Shown here in pieces: positions 1 through 6,075 of a stretch of 6,495 nucleotides of DNA. Position numbers and translations under genes: made by a program. Each line of letters starts with the position of its first letter. The first letter of the stretch is position 1. This DNA comes from JANRKG01 sp033763635 (lineage in GTDB: Bacteria; Cyanobacteriota; Cyanobacteriia; GCF-001939115). The notes under the pieces are model-generated. The model was given only the letters and a program-made list of their open reading frames with translations, did not search any database and was not told where the DNA came from. The DNA is taken from NCBI GenBank assembly GCA_033763635.1, contig JANRKG010000472.1:1-6495 (forward strand), written 5' to 3'.

Positions 1-195
1 GGAAGAATTGAGGATGCAGCAGGAGGTTTCGCCAGATCTACAGGTTCTCCCACCATAAATAAGACACTGTATAAAAGTAAGACAATAAGCGAGGAAGCAG
101 GAGCGGAAAGCGATGCTATCCAGGACCCATCTCCCCCTGAACAGTACTCGAAAGATTTCCCTGACCACACCTTCCAGGGGAAAGATCTAAATTAA
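1..195 (+). CDS. Possible 3' end of an upstream gene, unrecognised
   Basis: The first plus frame is open from the window edge to a TAA at 193-195, giving 64 residues with no internal stop. The predicted tail is polar and acidic, rich in Ser, Glu, Asp and Pro, ends in GKDLN, and shows no motif I recognise. If real, it is the C-terminus of a protein that begins outside the window, with its stop 24 bases before cbiD, which would suit co-transcription. Against it: third codon positions look more AT-rich than in cbiD or guaA, and 64 open codons can occur by chance. The second plus frame is also open from the edge, ending in VLPP and a TAA at 56-58, and is a rival for the true gene end. No function can be assigned. 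Confidence 0.25.
   Translation, partial: GRIEDAAGGFARSTGSPTINKTLYKSKTISEEAGAESDAIQDPSPPEQYSKDFPDHTFQGKDLN
70..75 (+). promoter_or_regulatory. Candidate -10 element upstream of cbiD
   Basis: TATAAA at 70-75 lies in a locally AT-rich stretch and is one base off the consensus TATAAT. No good -35 hexamer is seen 16-18 bases upstream. It would give a leader of about 140 bases before cbiD. It conflicts with the open frame running to 195 if that frame is coding, but fits well if the upstream gene ends at 58. No cobalamin riboswitch is recognisable between it and cbiD. Confidence 0.2.
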
Positions 196-219
196 TCATG
201 AAGAAGTTGAGAGGATGCC

Positions 220-1344
220 ATGCGATCGGGGTACACCTTGCCTGTGTTTGCTTGTGCGGCGGCGATCGCGGCGCTGCGTCATTTGCGTGATCCGGAGCAG
301 CGGGAAACAGTCTCTATGGATTTGCTGGACCCTGCGGAAACGGTGGAGATTGGGGTTGAGCAGGTGGCACGGCTGAGTGATCGGGCGGCTCTCGCCATCA
401 CCCGCAGCGATCCGGGGGACAATCTAGATCTCACTCGCCACACGCCAATCTGGGCAAAGGTAGAATGGGGCGATGCGACTCAACCTGAGCGGATTCAAAT
501 TGAGGGAGGCGAAGGGCTGGGGCGGCATCAAAAAGATAATCAGCCTGCGATCTATGCCTATGCCCGCCGCTTGTTTGCCCATAACTTAGACCGTTGGTTA
601 TCATCGGAAGAAACCCTCCAAGTCACGATTATTCTACCGGAGGGAAGGCAACTGGCGGAACGGACCTCCAATGCTGCCTTTGGGGTTGTGGAGGGGTTGT
701 CACTTCTGGGCAGTTCAGGCATTTCTCAACCCTTGAGCGCCCCCGGTCAGTTGGAAGCTTATCGGGAGGAGTTACAGCAGAAGGCTTACCAATTTGGCAC
801 CCTAGTATTTTGTGTGGGAGAAAATGGGCTAGATCTGGCGGCAAGAGTGGGGATTCAGGCAGAACAAACGGTAAAAACGGCCAACTGGTTGGGACCCCTT
901 TTGGTGGAAGCGGGCATGCAATCCGTGAAAGGAATTGTGCTGTTTGGCTATCACGGGAAGTTGCTCAAGTTAGCAGGAGGTGTTTTTCATACCCATCACC
1001 ATGTAGCGGATGCCCGTCAAGAAATTTTGACAGCGTATTGCGCGAGTCAGGGGTTGCCAACTCCTGAGGTACGAGCGATCTTTGCCAGTGCCACCGCTGA
1101 GGCTGCGTTGCAGCATCTTCGTTCCCTGGATACTCAAACAGGAAGCCAATGGGTAGGGCGGGTGTACCGTGAACTTGGACAGGCGATCGATCGCCGCTCA
1201 CAGAAATATATCTATGACCACAGCCAGCAAGCGGTACGGGTGGGGTCGGTATTGTTTGATCGGGATCGTCACATTATCAACACCAGCAAGGAAGCCAGTC
1301 TCCTTCTGAACAATCCCCCTGTCGCCTCTGTCATAGAACTCTAA
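220..1344 (+). CDS. cbiD: Cobalt-precorrin-5B (C1)-methyltransferase CbiD
   Basis: CbiD methylates C1 of cobalt-precorrin-5B using S-adenosylmethionine in the early-cobalt-insertion route to cobalamin (pseudocobalamin in cyanobacteria); it acts in the cytoplasm. The 374 residues match the family length. Recognisable blocks, in order, are the N-terminal GYTLPVFACAAA (4-15), the ERTSNAAFGVVEG block (147-159) running into SLLGSSG (161-167), and FGYHGKLLKLAGG (242-254) followed by HTHHH (257-261) and a conserved Asp at 264. These correspond to the family's T-N-x-x-x-G, G-x-S-x-L-G and HxGK-x-x-K-x-A-x-G blocks. The ATG at 220 is chosen because GAGAGGA at 209-215 is a good ribosome site and the conserved N-terminus begins at residue 3. 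Nearby ATGs at 198 and 215 are out of frame. The N-terminal motif has LPVFA where many other bacterial CbiDs have TTGxCA, a variant I associate with cyanobacteria. guaA follows 168 bases downstream, a neighbour pair I recall from other cyanobacteria. Confidence 0.95.
   Translation: MRSGYTLPVFACAAAIAALRHLRDPEQRETVSMDLLDPAETVEIGVEQVARLSDRAALAITRSDPGDNLDLTRHTPIWAKVEWGDATQPERIQIEGGEGLGRHQKDNQPAIYAYARRLFAHNLDRWLSSEETLQVTIILPEGRQLAERTSNAAFGVVEGLSLLGSSGISQPLSAPGQLEAYREELQQKAYQFGTLVFCVGENGLDLAARVGIQAEQTVKTANWLGPLLVEAGMQSVKGIVLFGYHGKLLKLAGGVFHTHHHVADARQEILTAYCASQGLPTPEVRAIFASATAEAALQHLRSLDTQTGSQWVGRVYRELGQAIDRRSQKYIYDHSQQAVRVGSVLFDRDRHIINTSKEASLLLNNPPVASVIEL
262..269. repeat. HIP1-type octamer
   Basis: GCGATCGC, within GGCGATCGCG, is nine of ten bases of the HIP1 palindrome. 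It lies inside cbiD, where it encodes Ala-Ile-Ala codons. Confidence 0.8.
1182..1195. repeat. Extended HIP1-like palindrome
   Basis: GGCGATCGATCGCC is a perfect 14-base palindrome in cbiD. It reads as a HIP1 decamer with an extra GATC inserted, so it contains two overlapping CGATCG cores. It encodes part of Ala-Ile-Asp-Arg-Arg near the C-terminus. Confidence 0.75.
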
Positions 1345-1453
1345 TTTTTGCTACGCTAGCTTGGATAGATAATTGTTTTCACGGCCCTAGCCGAGACTTT
1401 TTAATAATTTTTCCTCATTCATCTACCTTTTTTTATTGCGCTCAGAGGATTGT

Positions 1454-1487
1454 GCTCAGAGCGTTTTCTTGAGCCTTCTATTTTTTT
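1454..1487 (+). terminator. Weak hairpin plus T-tract between cbiD and guaA
   Basis: GCTCA(g)AG at 1454-1461 can pair with CTTGAGC at 1468-1474, leaving a CGTTTT loop and one bulged G. A run of seven T at 1481-1487 follows seven bases after the stem. This could end cbiD transcripts or act as an attenuator in the guaA leader. The octamer GCTCAGAG also occurs at 1440-1447, so an upstream copy could compete for the same 3' arm. The stem is short and the T-run is offset, so this is tentative. The rest of the 168-base gap is AT- and pyrimidine-rich, with TAATAAT at 1402-1408 as a poor -10 candidate (TTGTTT at 1373-1378 is too far away for a standard -35). Confidence 0.3.
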
Positions 1488-1512
1488 CTTCATTCTCTGC
1501 TGGGATGCGTCC

Positions 1513-3144
1513 GTGACTCTACAGACTCCACATCAGGCCCAACCTCAGGTTGAGCAACTACCCGAAGACTCCTATCTAGAGCGGCTCGATCGCCAGATCA
1601 TTACCATTCTGGATTTTGGTTCTCAGTATTCTGAACTCATTGCCCGTCGCATTCGGGAAACTCAGGTCTACTCAGAAGTTCTGTCCTATCGCACAACGGC
1701 GGAACAACTGCGACAATTGAACCCGAAGGGGATTATTCTGTCGGGCGGGCCGAGTTCGGTCTATGATTCTGGTGCGCCCCAATGTGATCCTGAAATTTGG
1801 AACCTGGGAGTCCCTGTATTAGGGGTTTGCTACGGAATGCAAATCATGGCCCAGCATTTGGGGGGTGGAGTCGAACGGGCAGAACGGGGTGAATATGGTA
1901 AGGCAGCCCTGTATATTGATGACCCGACGGATTTGCTGACGAATGTAGAAGATGGAACGACCATGTGGATGAGCCACGGGGATTCGGTCACTTCTCTGCC
2001 AGAGGGGTTTGAGGTTCTGGCCCATACCGAAAATACTCCTTGTGCGGCGATCGCCCACCACCAGCGGAAGCTCTATGGGGTGCAGTTCCATCCAGAGGTG
2101 GTGCATTCTCAAGGAGGGTTGGCCCTGATTCGCAACTTTGTGTACCACATTTGCAATGCTCAACCGACCTGGACAACGGCAGCCTTTGTTGAGGATGCGA
2201 TTCGGGAAGTGCGGGCTAAGGTTGGGGATAAGCGAGTCCTGCTAGCTTTGTCAGGGGGTGTTGATTCTTCGACCCTGGCCTTCTTGTTGCATAAAGCTAT
2301 TGGGGATCAGTTGACCTGTATGTTCATTGATCAGGGCTTTATGCGAAAGCTAGAGCCAGAAAGGCTCGTGAAGCTCTTTGGAGAGCAATTTCATATTCGT
2401 ATTGAGTATGTGAATGCGAGTGAGCGATTCTTGAAGGCGATCGAAGGGGTGAGTGATCCCGAAGAAAAACGCAAACGCATCGGGCACGAGTTTATCCGGG
2501 TGTTTGAAGAAGAATCCAAACGTTTAGGGCCTTTTGATTACCTTGCTCAGGGCACCCTCTATCCCGATGTCATTGAATCCGCAGATACGAATGTCGATCC
2601 TCAGACGGGGGAACGGGTTGCGGTCAAAATTAAGAGCCACCACAATGTCGGGGGATTGCCGAAGGATTTGCGGTTCAAGTTGGTGGAACCCCTCCGGAAG
2701 CTTTTCAAAGATGAGGTTCGTAAAGTCGGTCGCTCGGTGGGATTGCCGGAAGAAATTGTGCAGCGGCAACCTTTCCCCGGTCCTGGTTTGGCAATTAGGA
2801 TTTTGGGAGAAGTGACAGCAGAAAAGCTGGACATCTTAAGAGAGGCAGATTATATTGTTCGGCAAGAAATTAACCGTAGGGGAGTCTACAACGAACTCTG
2901 GCAAGCTTTTGCTGTCTTATTGCCGATTCGTAGTGTCGGGGTCATGGGGGATCAGCGAACCTATGCTTACACCGCAGTCTTGCGTCTGGTTACCAGTGAA
3001 GATGGCATGACGGCGGACTGGGCACGGGTTCCTTATGATCTGTTAGAGGTGATTTCTACCCGCATCGTGAATGAAGTTCGGGGTATCAACCGGGTAGTTT
3101 ATGATATAACTTCTAAGCCTCCTGGAACGATCGAGTGGGAGTAG
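1513..3144 (+). CDS. guaA: GMP synthase (glutamine-hydrolysing)
   Basis: GuaA converts XMP to GMP using ATP and ammonia released from glutamine; it is the last step of guanine nucleotide synthesis and is cytoplasmic. The start is GTG at 1513, giving 543 residues, the usual cyanobacterial length, with GGGA at 1502-1505 as a modest ribosome site. A longer reading from TTG at 1450 would add 21 hydrophobic residues not expected in the family and would cross the hairpin/T-tract. Domains: class I glutamine amidotransferase (about 29-225) with DFGSQ 34-38, SGGPSS 77-82, nucleophile Cys106 in GVCYG, and His193/Glu195 in HPEV; ATP-pyrophosphatase (about 226-417) with the P-loop SGGVDSS 247-253; and C-terminal dimerisation domain with FPGPGLAIR 421-429, ending in the typical PPGTIEWE. 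All catalytic residues are present, so the enzyme should be active. A full HIP1 decamer lies inside at 2046-2055. I see no purine riboswitch upstream. Confidence 0.97.
   Translation: MTLQTPHQAQPQVEQLPEDSYLERLDRQIITILDFGSQYSELIARRIRETQVYSEVLSYRTTAEQLRQLNPKGIILSGGPSSVYDSGAPQCDPEIWNLGVPVLGVCYGMQIMAQHLGGGVERAERGEYGKAALYIDDPTDLLTNVEDGTTMWMSHGDSVTSLPEGFEVLAHTENTPCAAIAHHQRKLYGVQFHPEVVHSQGGLALIRNFVYHICNAQPTWTTAAFVEDAIREVRAKVGDKRVLLALSGGVDSSTLAFLLHKAIGDQLTCMFIDQGFMRKLEPERLVKLFGEQFHIRIEYVNASERFLKAIEGVSDPEEKRKRIGHEFIRVFEEESKRLGPFDYLAQGTLYPDVIESADTNVDPQTGERVAVKIKSHHNVGGLPKDLRFKLVEPLRKLFKDEVRKVGRSVGLPEEIVQRQPFPGPGLAIRILGEVTAEKLDILREADYIVRQEINRRGVYNELWQAFAVLLPIRSVGVMGDQRTYAYTAVLRLVTSEDGMTADWARVPYDLLEVISTRIVNEVRGINRVVYDITSKPPGTIEWE
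2046..2055. repeat. HIP1 decamer
   Basis: GGCGATCGCC is an exact copy of the highly iterated palindrome that is abundant in many cyanobacterial genomes. It lies inside guaA, encoding part of Ala-Ala-Ile-Ala. Confidence 0.9.
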
Positions 3145-3216
3145 GGTAGGTCTATCAGGAAGATACATACTTAACTTTTTCAGCAAAAATTCTGACCTTA
3201 AAGCTCTTGAGCGCAA

Positions 3217-3228
3217 ACAGAGATCTGT
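3217..3228. repeat. Short inverted repeat ACAGA-GA-TCTGT
   Basis: Five-base arms (3217-3221 and 3224-3228) flank a two-base centre. The spacing is too tight for an RNA hairpin, so a protein-binding site is the more natural reading, though chance is possible at this length. Confidence 0.3.
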
Positions 3229-3247
3229 CAACCTAATTTATTCACGA

Positions 3248-3265
3248 ATCAGGATGTTTCCTGAT
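3248..3265. repeat. 18-base palindrome upstream of the DnaA boxes
   Basis: ATCAGGA (3248-3254) and TCCTGAT (3259-3265) are perfect complements around a TGTT centre. No T-run follows, so it is not an intrinsic terminator. It could be an operator for a dimeric regulator or an RNA hairpin. ATCAGGA also occurs once more at 3154-3160, just after guaA. It ends 46 bases before the first perfect TGTGGAAAA box. Confidence 0.5.
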
Positions 3266-3301
3266 CACCCTCGATCTTTCATGGAGATAGAGCGGTTTTC
3301 C

Positions 3302-3361
3302 TGTGAAATTCTGTGGAAAATCTTCAGAATTCTGTGGAAAACCTCGGATCTCTGTGGAAAA
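3302..3361 (-). promoter_or_regulatory. Array of three DnaA boxes (TTTTCCACA), phased
   Basis: TGTGGAAAA occurs exactly at 3312-3320, 3333-3341 and 3353-3361; on the minus strand each reads TTTTCCACA, the DnaA-box consensus reported for the Synechococcus origin. Start-to-start distances are 21 and 20 bases, two helical turns, so all three face the same side. Each is preceded by C, and the first two share the 14-mer AATTCTGTGGAAAA. A degenerate copy, TGTGAAATT, with three mismatches starts exactly ten bases before the first box (3302-3310). The boxes lie 78-127 bases upstream of the glmM start. The assignment rests on sequence match and regular spacing; whether the site serves replication or transcription is not shown by the sequence. 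Confidence 0.65.
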
Positions 3362-3400
3362 CTGGAGGATAAGTTCATCCGGATACGACTGAAAACAAAG

Positions 3401-3409
3401 TGGTATTTT
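3401..3409 (+). promoter_or_regulatory. Candidate extended -10 element for glmM
   Basis: TGGTATTTT at 3401-3409 fits the extended -10 pattern TGn followed by a TATAAT-like hexamer (TATTTT, two mismatches). The expected -35 position at 3381-3386 reads GGATAC, a poor match. It would place the transcript start near 3416 with a leader of about 23 bases, and the DnaA boxes would then lie roughly 55-105 bases upstream of that start. Confidence 0.3.
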
Positions 3410-3438
3410 ATGGATGTGATGTGTGGAGTGTCTGAGTT

Positions 3439-4914
3439 ATGGTTTCATCTTCAATGCGAGTGACGGGGGTTGACTCTCTAACCCCGTTAAGTTTTGGTAT
3501 GGACCTGGCGGATTTTCATTCGGCCTGGAATCCCCTCGCCCTTCCGGCAACGCCCTTGTTTGGCACAGATGGCATTCGAGGCCGAGTGGGGGATTTGCTC
3601 ACCGCTCCCCTGGCCCTTCAGGTCGGCTTCTGGGCAGGGCAGGTGTTGCGGGACCAGGCGGATACGAAGGGTCCAGTGATTATTGGTCAGGATTCCCGCA
3701 GTTCCAGTGATATGTTATCAATGGCTTTAACCGCCGGGTTGACGGCTGCGGGGTTGGAGGTCTGGAATCTGGGGTTGTGCCCCACGCCGACCGTTGCCTA
3801 CCTCACCAGTGCCTCAGCAGCCATTGGGGGGGTGATGATTTCCGCCAGTCACAATCCTCCCGAAGATAACGGGATCAAGTTTTTTGGGGCAACGGGTTCT
3901 AAACTGTCCACGACTCTTCAAGCCCAGATCGAAACCCTGTTGCGTCAGGGAGGGTTGACGGTTCGATCGCCCCACGGGGAAACCACCTGGGGCCACCACT
4001 ACTACCGATCGGACCTGTGCAGCACCTATTTAGAGTCGTTGCATGAACCCCTGTTACCGAACCTCCATCTGCAAGGGATGCGGGTGGTATTAGACTTGGC
4101 CTGGGGAGCCGCTGTCAATCTGGCACCAGAGGCATTCCGGCAAATGGGGGCAGAGGTGATCTGTTTGCACGATCGCCCCGATGGAGAGCGAATTAATGTG
4201 AACTGCGGATCAACCCACCTGGGGACGCTTCAGGCAGCAGTCAAAGAATTTGATGCTGATCTGGGGTTTGCTTTCGATGGGGATGCGGATCGTGCCCTGG
4301 CGGTTGATAATCAGGGGCGAATCGTAAATGGAGACTACATTCTCTACCTGTGGGGCCAGTTGCTCCATGAAACCGCTCAACTTCCCAATCAGACAATTGT
4401 TTCAACCGTGATGGCAAATCTGGGCTTTGAGCGGGCCTGGAACCAACAGGGGGGTACCCTGATTCGCACTGCCGTTGGGGATCAGTACGTGCATGCGGAA
4501 ATGGTTCGGACGGGTGCCATGCTGGGGGGAGAACAATCCGGGCACATCCTCTGCCATCACTATAGTGTGAGTGGAGATGGAATTTTGACGGCGCTGCATG
4601 TGGCTTCTTTAGTGCAGCGATCGGGTCTCTCCCTCTCAAATCTCATTGATCAAAGCTTCCAGACCTATCCCCAACTCCTGAAGAATGTGCGGGTGGAGGA
4701 CCGGGACCGTCGCCTGAATTGGCAACAGTGCGATCCCCTGCAAACAGCGATTACCCAGGCGGAAGCTGCAATGGGCGATCGGGGTCGGGTGCTGGTGCGG
4801 GCTTCGGGAACGGAACCCCTGATTCGGGTGATGGTGGAAGCCGAAAGTGCGGATCTCGTTCATTACTGGACCGAGAATTTAGTGACGACGGTTCAGCAAC
4901 ATCTGGTGGGCTAG
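3439..4914 (+). CDS. glmM: Phosphoglucosamine mutase GlmM
   Basis: GlmM interconverts glucosamine-6-phosphate and glucosamine-1-phosphate, supplying UDP-GlcNAc for peptidoglycan and other envelope polymers; it is cytoplasmic and Mg-dependent. It belongs to the alpha-D-phosphohexomutase superfamily. Visible landmarks are FGTDGIRG 41-48; the phosphoserine loop ISASHNP with active Ser137; the metal-binding loop DGDADR 280-285 (Asp280, Asp282, Asp284); the sugar loop GGEQSGH 363-369, which favours GlmM over PGM/PMM enzymes; and the phosphate-binding RASGTEPLIR 454-463. At 491 residues it is longer than E. coli GlmM (445), mainly through about 36 extra residues before FGTDGIRG, ending in a Pro/Leu-rich linker. 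Such extensions appear usual in cyanobacteria, as far as I recall. The ATG at 3439 has GGAG at 3425-3428, ten bases upstream; ATGs at 3454 and 3499 are in frame but lack a ribosome site. The WG-repeat gene follows 42 bases after the stop, so co-transcription is likely. Confidence 0.95.
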   Translation: MVSSSMRVTGVDSLTPLSFGMDLADFHSAWNPLALPATPLFGTDGIRGRVGDLLTAPLALQVGFWAGQVLRDQADTKGPVIIGQDSRSSSDMLSMALTAGLTAAGLEVWNLGLCPTPTVAYLTSASAAIGGVMISASHNPPEDNGIKFFGATGSKLSTTLQAQIETLLRQGGLTVRSPHGETTWGHHYYRSDLCSTYLESLHEPLLPNLHLQGMRVVLDLAWGAAVNLAPEAFRQMGAEVICLHDRPDGERINVNCGSTHLGTLQAAVKEFDADLGFAFDGDADRALAVDNQGRIVNGDYILYLWGQLLHETAQLPNQTIVSTVMANLGFERAWNQQGGTLIRTAVGDQYVHAEMVRTGAMLGGEQSGHILCHHYSVSGDGILTALHVASLVQRSGLSLSNLIDQSFQTYPQLLKNVRVEDRDRRLNWQQCDPLQTAITQAEAAMGDRGRVLVRASGTEPLIRVMVEAESADLVHYWTENLVTTVQQHLVG

Positions 4915-4956
4915 AATCGTCTCCTGAAAGGAACTCGCAATAGGACACCAGCAGTT

Positions 4957-6075
4957 ATGGGGTTATGGATTCGGGCAGGGGTGAAAAAAGCCATCCTTTT
5001 GGGTGGATTGTTAGTCAGTCAGTTCCTCATGGTGTCCCCCTCAGGGACTGCAACTCCTGCCGAACCTCCCAAACTCTTTTCCTTTAGTCAGAATGGACGC
5101 TTTGGGTTTATCGATCGCACCGGAAAAGTTGTCATCAAACCCCAGTTCGATCAGACGGGCTGCCAACAAGAAGGCTTGATCGCCGTTCAGACGGGTGGCA
5201 TTCGAAGTGGGACCGGAGACCAGGGTTTGGGTGGCAAGTGGGGTTACATTGATCTCACGGGAAAAACGGTCATTCCGCCCCAGTTTGAGTACGCAGGTTG
5301 TTTTCAGGAAGGGCTGGCGTTGGCGAGCATGAAGGGGGAGTCTCACGGTTATATCGATCGCACGGGCAAGATGGTCATTCAACCCAGCCGTGAGTTGTTT
5401 GGCCTATTTTCGGGAGGACTCTTGCCCCGCCAGGTTGGCAACAGTTGGGGATATATCAACCAGCGGGGGACACTGGTGATTCAACCCCTGTTTGAGTCTG
5501 CCCGTCCGTTTCGGGAAGGCTTGGCAGCGGTGCGAGTGAAGGGGAAATATGGATTTATCGATCGCACCGGAAAGATAGTGATTCAACCCCAATTTGCCTA
5601 TGCTGAGGATTTTTCAGAAGGGTTGGCAGCGGTTGCCACAAAACCGCTTGGGGTTCCCTATTCAGAAAAGCTGGGCTTTATCGATCGCACCGGGAAATTA
5701 GTAATTCAGCCTCAGTATGCCGGAATTAATGCCTGTACCGGAGAGGGGCCGCACTTTTCAGAAGGGTTAGCAGCGGTGGTGGTGGGCGATCGAACCCAAT
5801 ATATCGACAAGACTGGCAAAGTTATGCTTCAAATCCCCTCCCGCGCTCAAGAGCCTTTTTCCAATGGCCTGATTCCCTTTTATATTCGGGATCGGGGCGG
5901 ATACATGGACAAACAGGGCAGAATTGTGATTCCTGCCCAATTTCAAGCGGCCCGCCCCTTTGCCGGAGGGTTGGCAGCGGTGCAATTGAAGGATAAATGG
6001 GGATACCTTGACCGATCTGGAAACTTTGTATTGCCTCCTGAATATGGACCACCCGCCTGGGAACCAGAGTGTTAA
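4957..6075 (+). CDS. Secreted WG-repeat protein
   Basis: The function is unknown; WG (KWG) repeat proteins are common and poorly characterised, and are thought to form beta-rich repeat scaffolds. The 372 residues begin with a signal peptide: basic RAGVKK (6-11), a hydrophobic core to about residue 27, and a likely cleavage after Ala32 or Ala35 (TATPA). The mature part is almost wholly repeats of the form W/F-G-Y/F-I-D-R-T-G-K-x-V-I-x-P-Q-F...F-x-E-G-L-A-A-V. Eight full units start near residues 49, 95, 130, 164, 198, 239, 280 and 314, and a half unit at 348. The basic period is 34 residues; the first unit carries about 12 extra residues and the fifth and sixth seven each. Four Cys lie in the mature part, including the C-terminal residue. 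The ATG at 4957 has AGGA at 4942-4945; GTG at 4981 would also leave a signal peptide but has its purine run too close. It lies 42 bases after glmM and converges with the next gene. Confidence 0.85.
   Translation: MGLWIRAGVKKAILLGGLLVSQFLMVSPSGTATPAEPPKLFSFSQNGRFGFIDRTGKVVIKPQFDQTGCQQEGLIAVQTGGIRSGTGDQGLGGKWGYIDLTGKTVIPPQFEYAGCFQEGLALASMKGESHGYIDRTGKMVIQPSRELFGLFSGGLLPRQVGNSWGYINQRGTLVIQPLFESARPFREGLAAVRVKGKYGFIDRTGKIVIQPQFAYAEDFSEGLAAVATKPLGVPYSEKLGFIDRTGKLVIQPQYAGINACTGEGPHFSEGLAAVVVGDRTQYIDKTGKVMLQIPSRAQEPFSNGLIPFYIRDRGGYMDKQGRIVIPAQFQAARPFAGGLAAVQLKDKWGYLDRSGNFVLPPEYGPPAWEPEC
5107..5693 (+). repeat. Identical 17-mers inside WG repeats
   Basis: The 17-mer TTTATCGATCGCACCGG occurs exactly at 5107-5123, 5554-5570 and 5677-5693, encoding Phe-Ile-Asp-Arg-Thr-Gly in units 1, 5 and 6. 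Unit 3 has the shorter match TATCGATCGCAC at 5352-5363. Each copy contains the HIP1 core CGATCG. The DNA identity exceeds what protein conservation needs, suggesting recent unit duplication or gene conversion. Confidence 0.8.

Larger units (their letters stand above)
3145..3438. other. guaA-glmM intergenic region with repeats, no gene
   Basis: This 294-base gap shows no convincing coding frame. The one open frame with an ATG (from 3254) runs through the repeat array, overlaps the start of glmM and resembles nothing I know. The left half is AT-rich and includes short inverted repeats; the right half holds three TGTGGAAAA boxes and a promoter-like element. After the guaA stop there is only a weak TATC-AGGAA-GATA stem (3153-3165) with T5 at 3176-3180, not a good terminator. 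The nonamer ACAGAGATC at 3217-3225 recurs in inverted form (GATCTCTGT) at 3347-3355, overlapping the third box. Confidence 0.7.

Noticed and set aside
120..219. Cobalamin riboswitch upstream of cbiD
   Set aside because: No B12-box-like conserved segment is visible and the leader is too short. The CCCCTG/CAGGGG pairing (134-139 with 175-180) and the TTTCCCTG alternative are small stems only.
594..1067. 157-codon plus-strand frame inside cbiD
   Set aside because: It is fully inside cbiD in another frame, with composition typical of a shadow frame and no recognisable domain.
1505..1516. Tiny ATG-CGT-CCG-TGA reading overlapping the guaA GTG start
   Set aside because: A three-codon frame arises easily by chance, and its only support is the overlap with the start codon.
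1964..1972. Isolated DnaA-box-like TGTGGATGA in guaA
   Set aside because: It is a single imperfect match inside a conserved coding segment with no neighbouring boxes.
3153..3180. Intrinsic terminator after guaA
   Set aside because: The TATC-AGGAA-GATA stem is only four pairs and the T5 run is 11 bases further on.
3254..3463. 69-codon plus-strand frame in the guaA-glmM gap
   Set aside because: It runs through the DnaA-box repeats, overlaps the glmM start in another frame and resembles no protein.
4241..4639. 132-codon minus-strand frame inside glmM
   Set aside because: It is antisense to the conserved metal-binding and sugar-binding loops of GlmM and shows no domain of its own.
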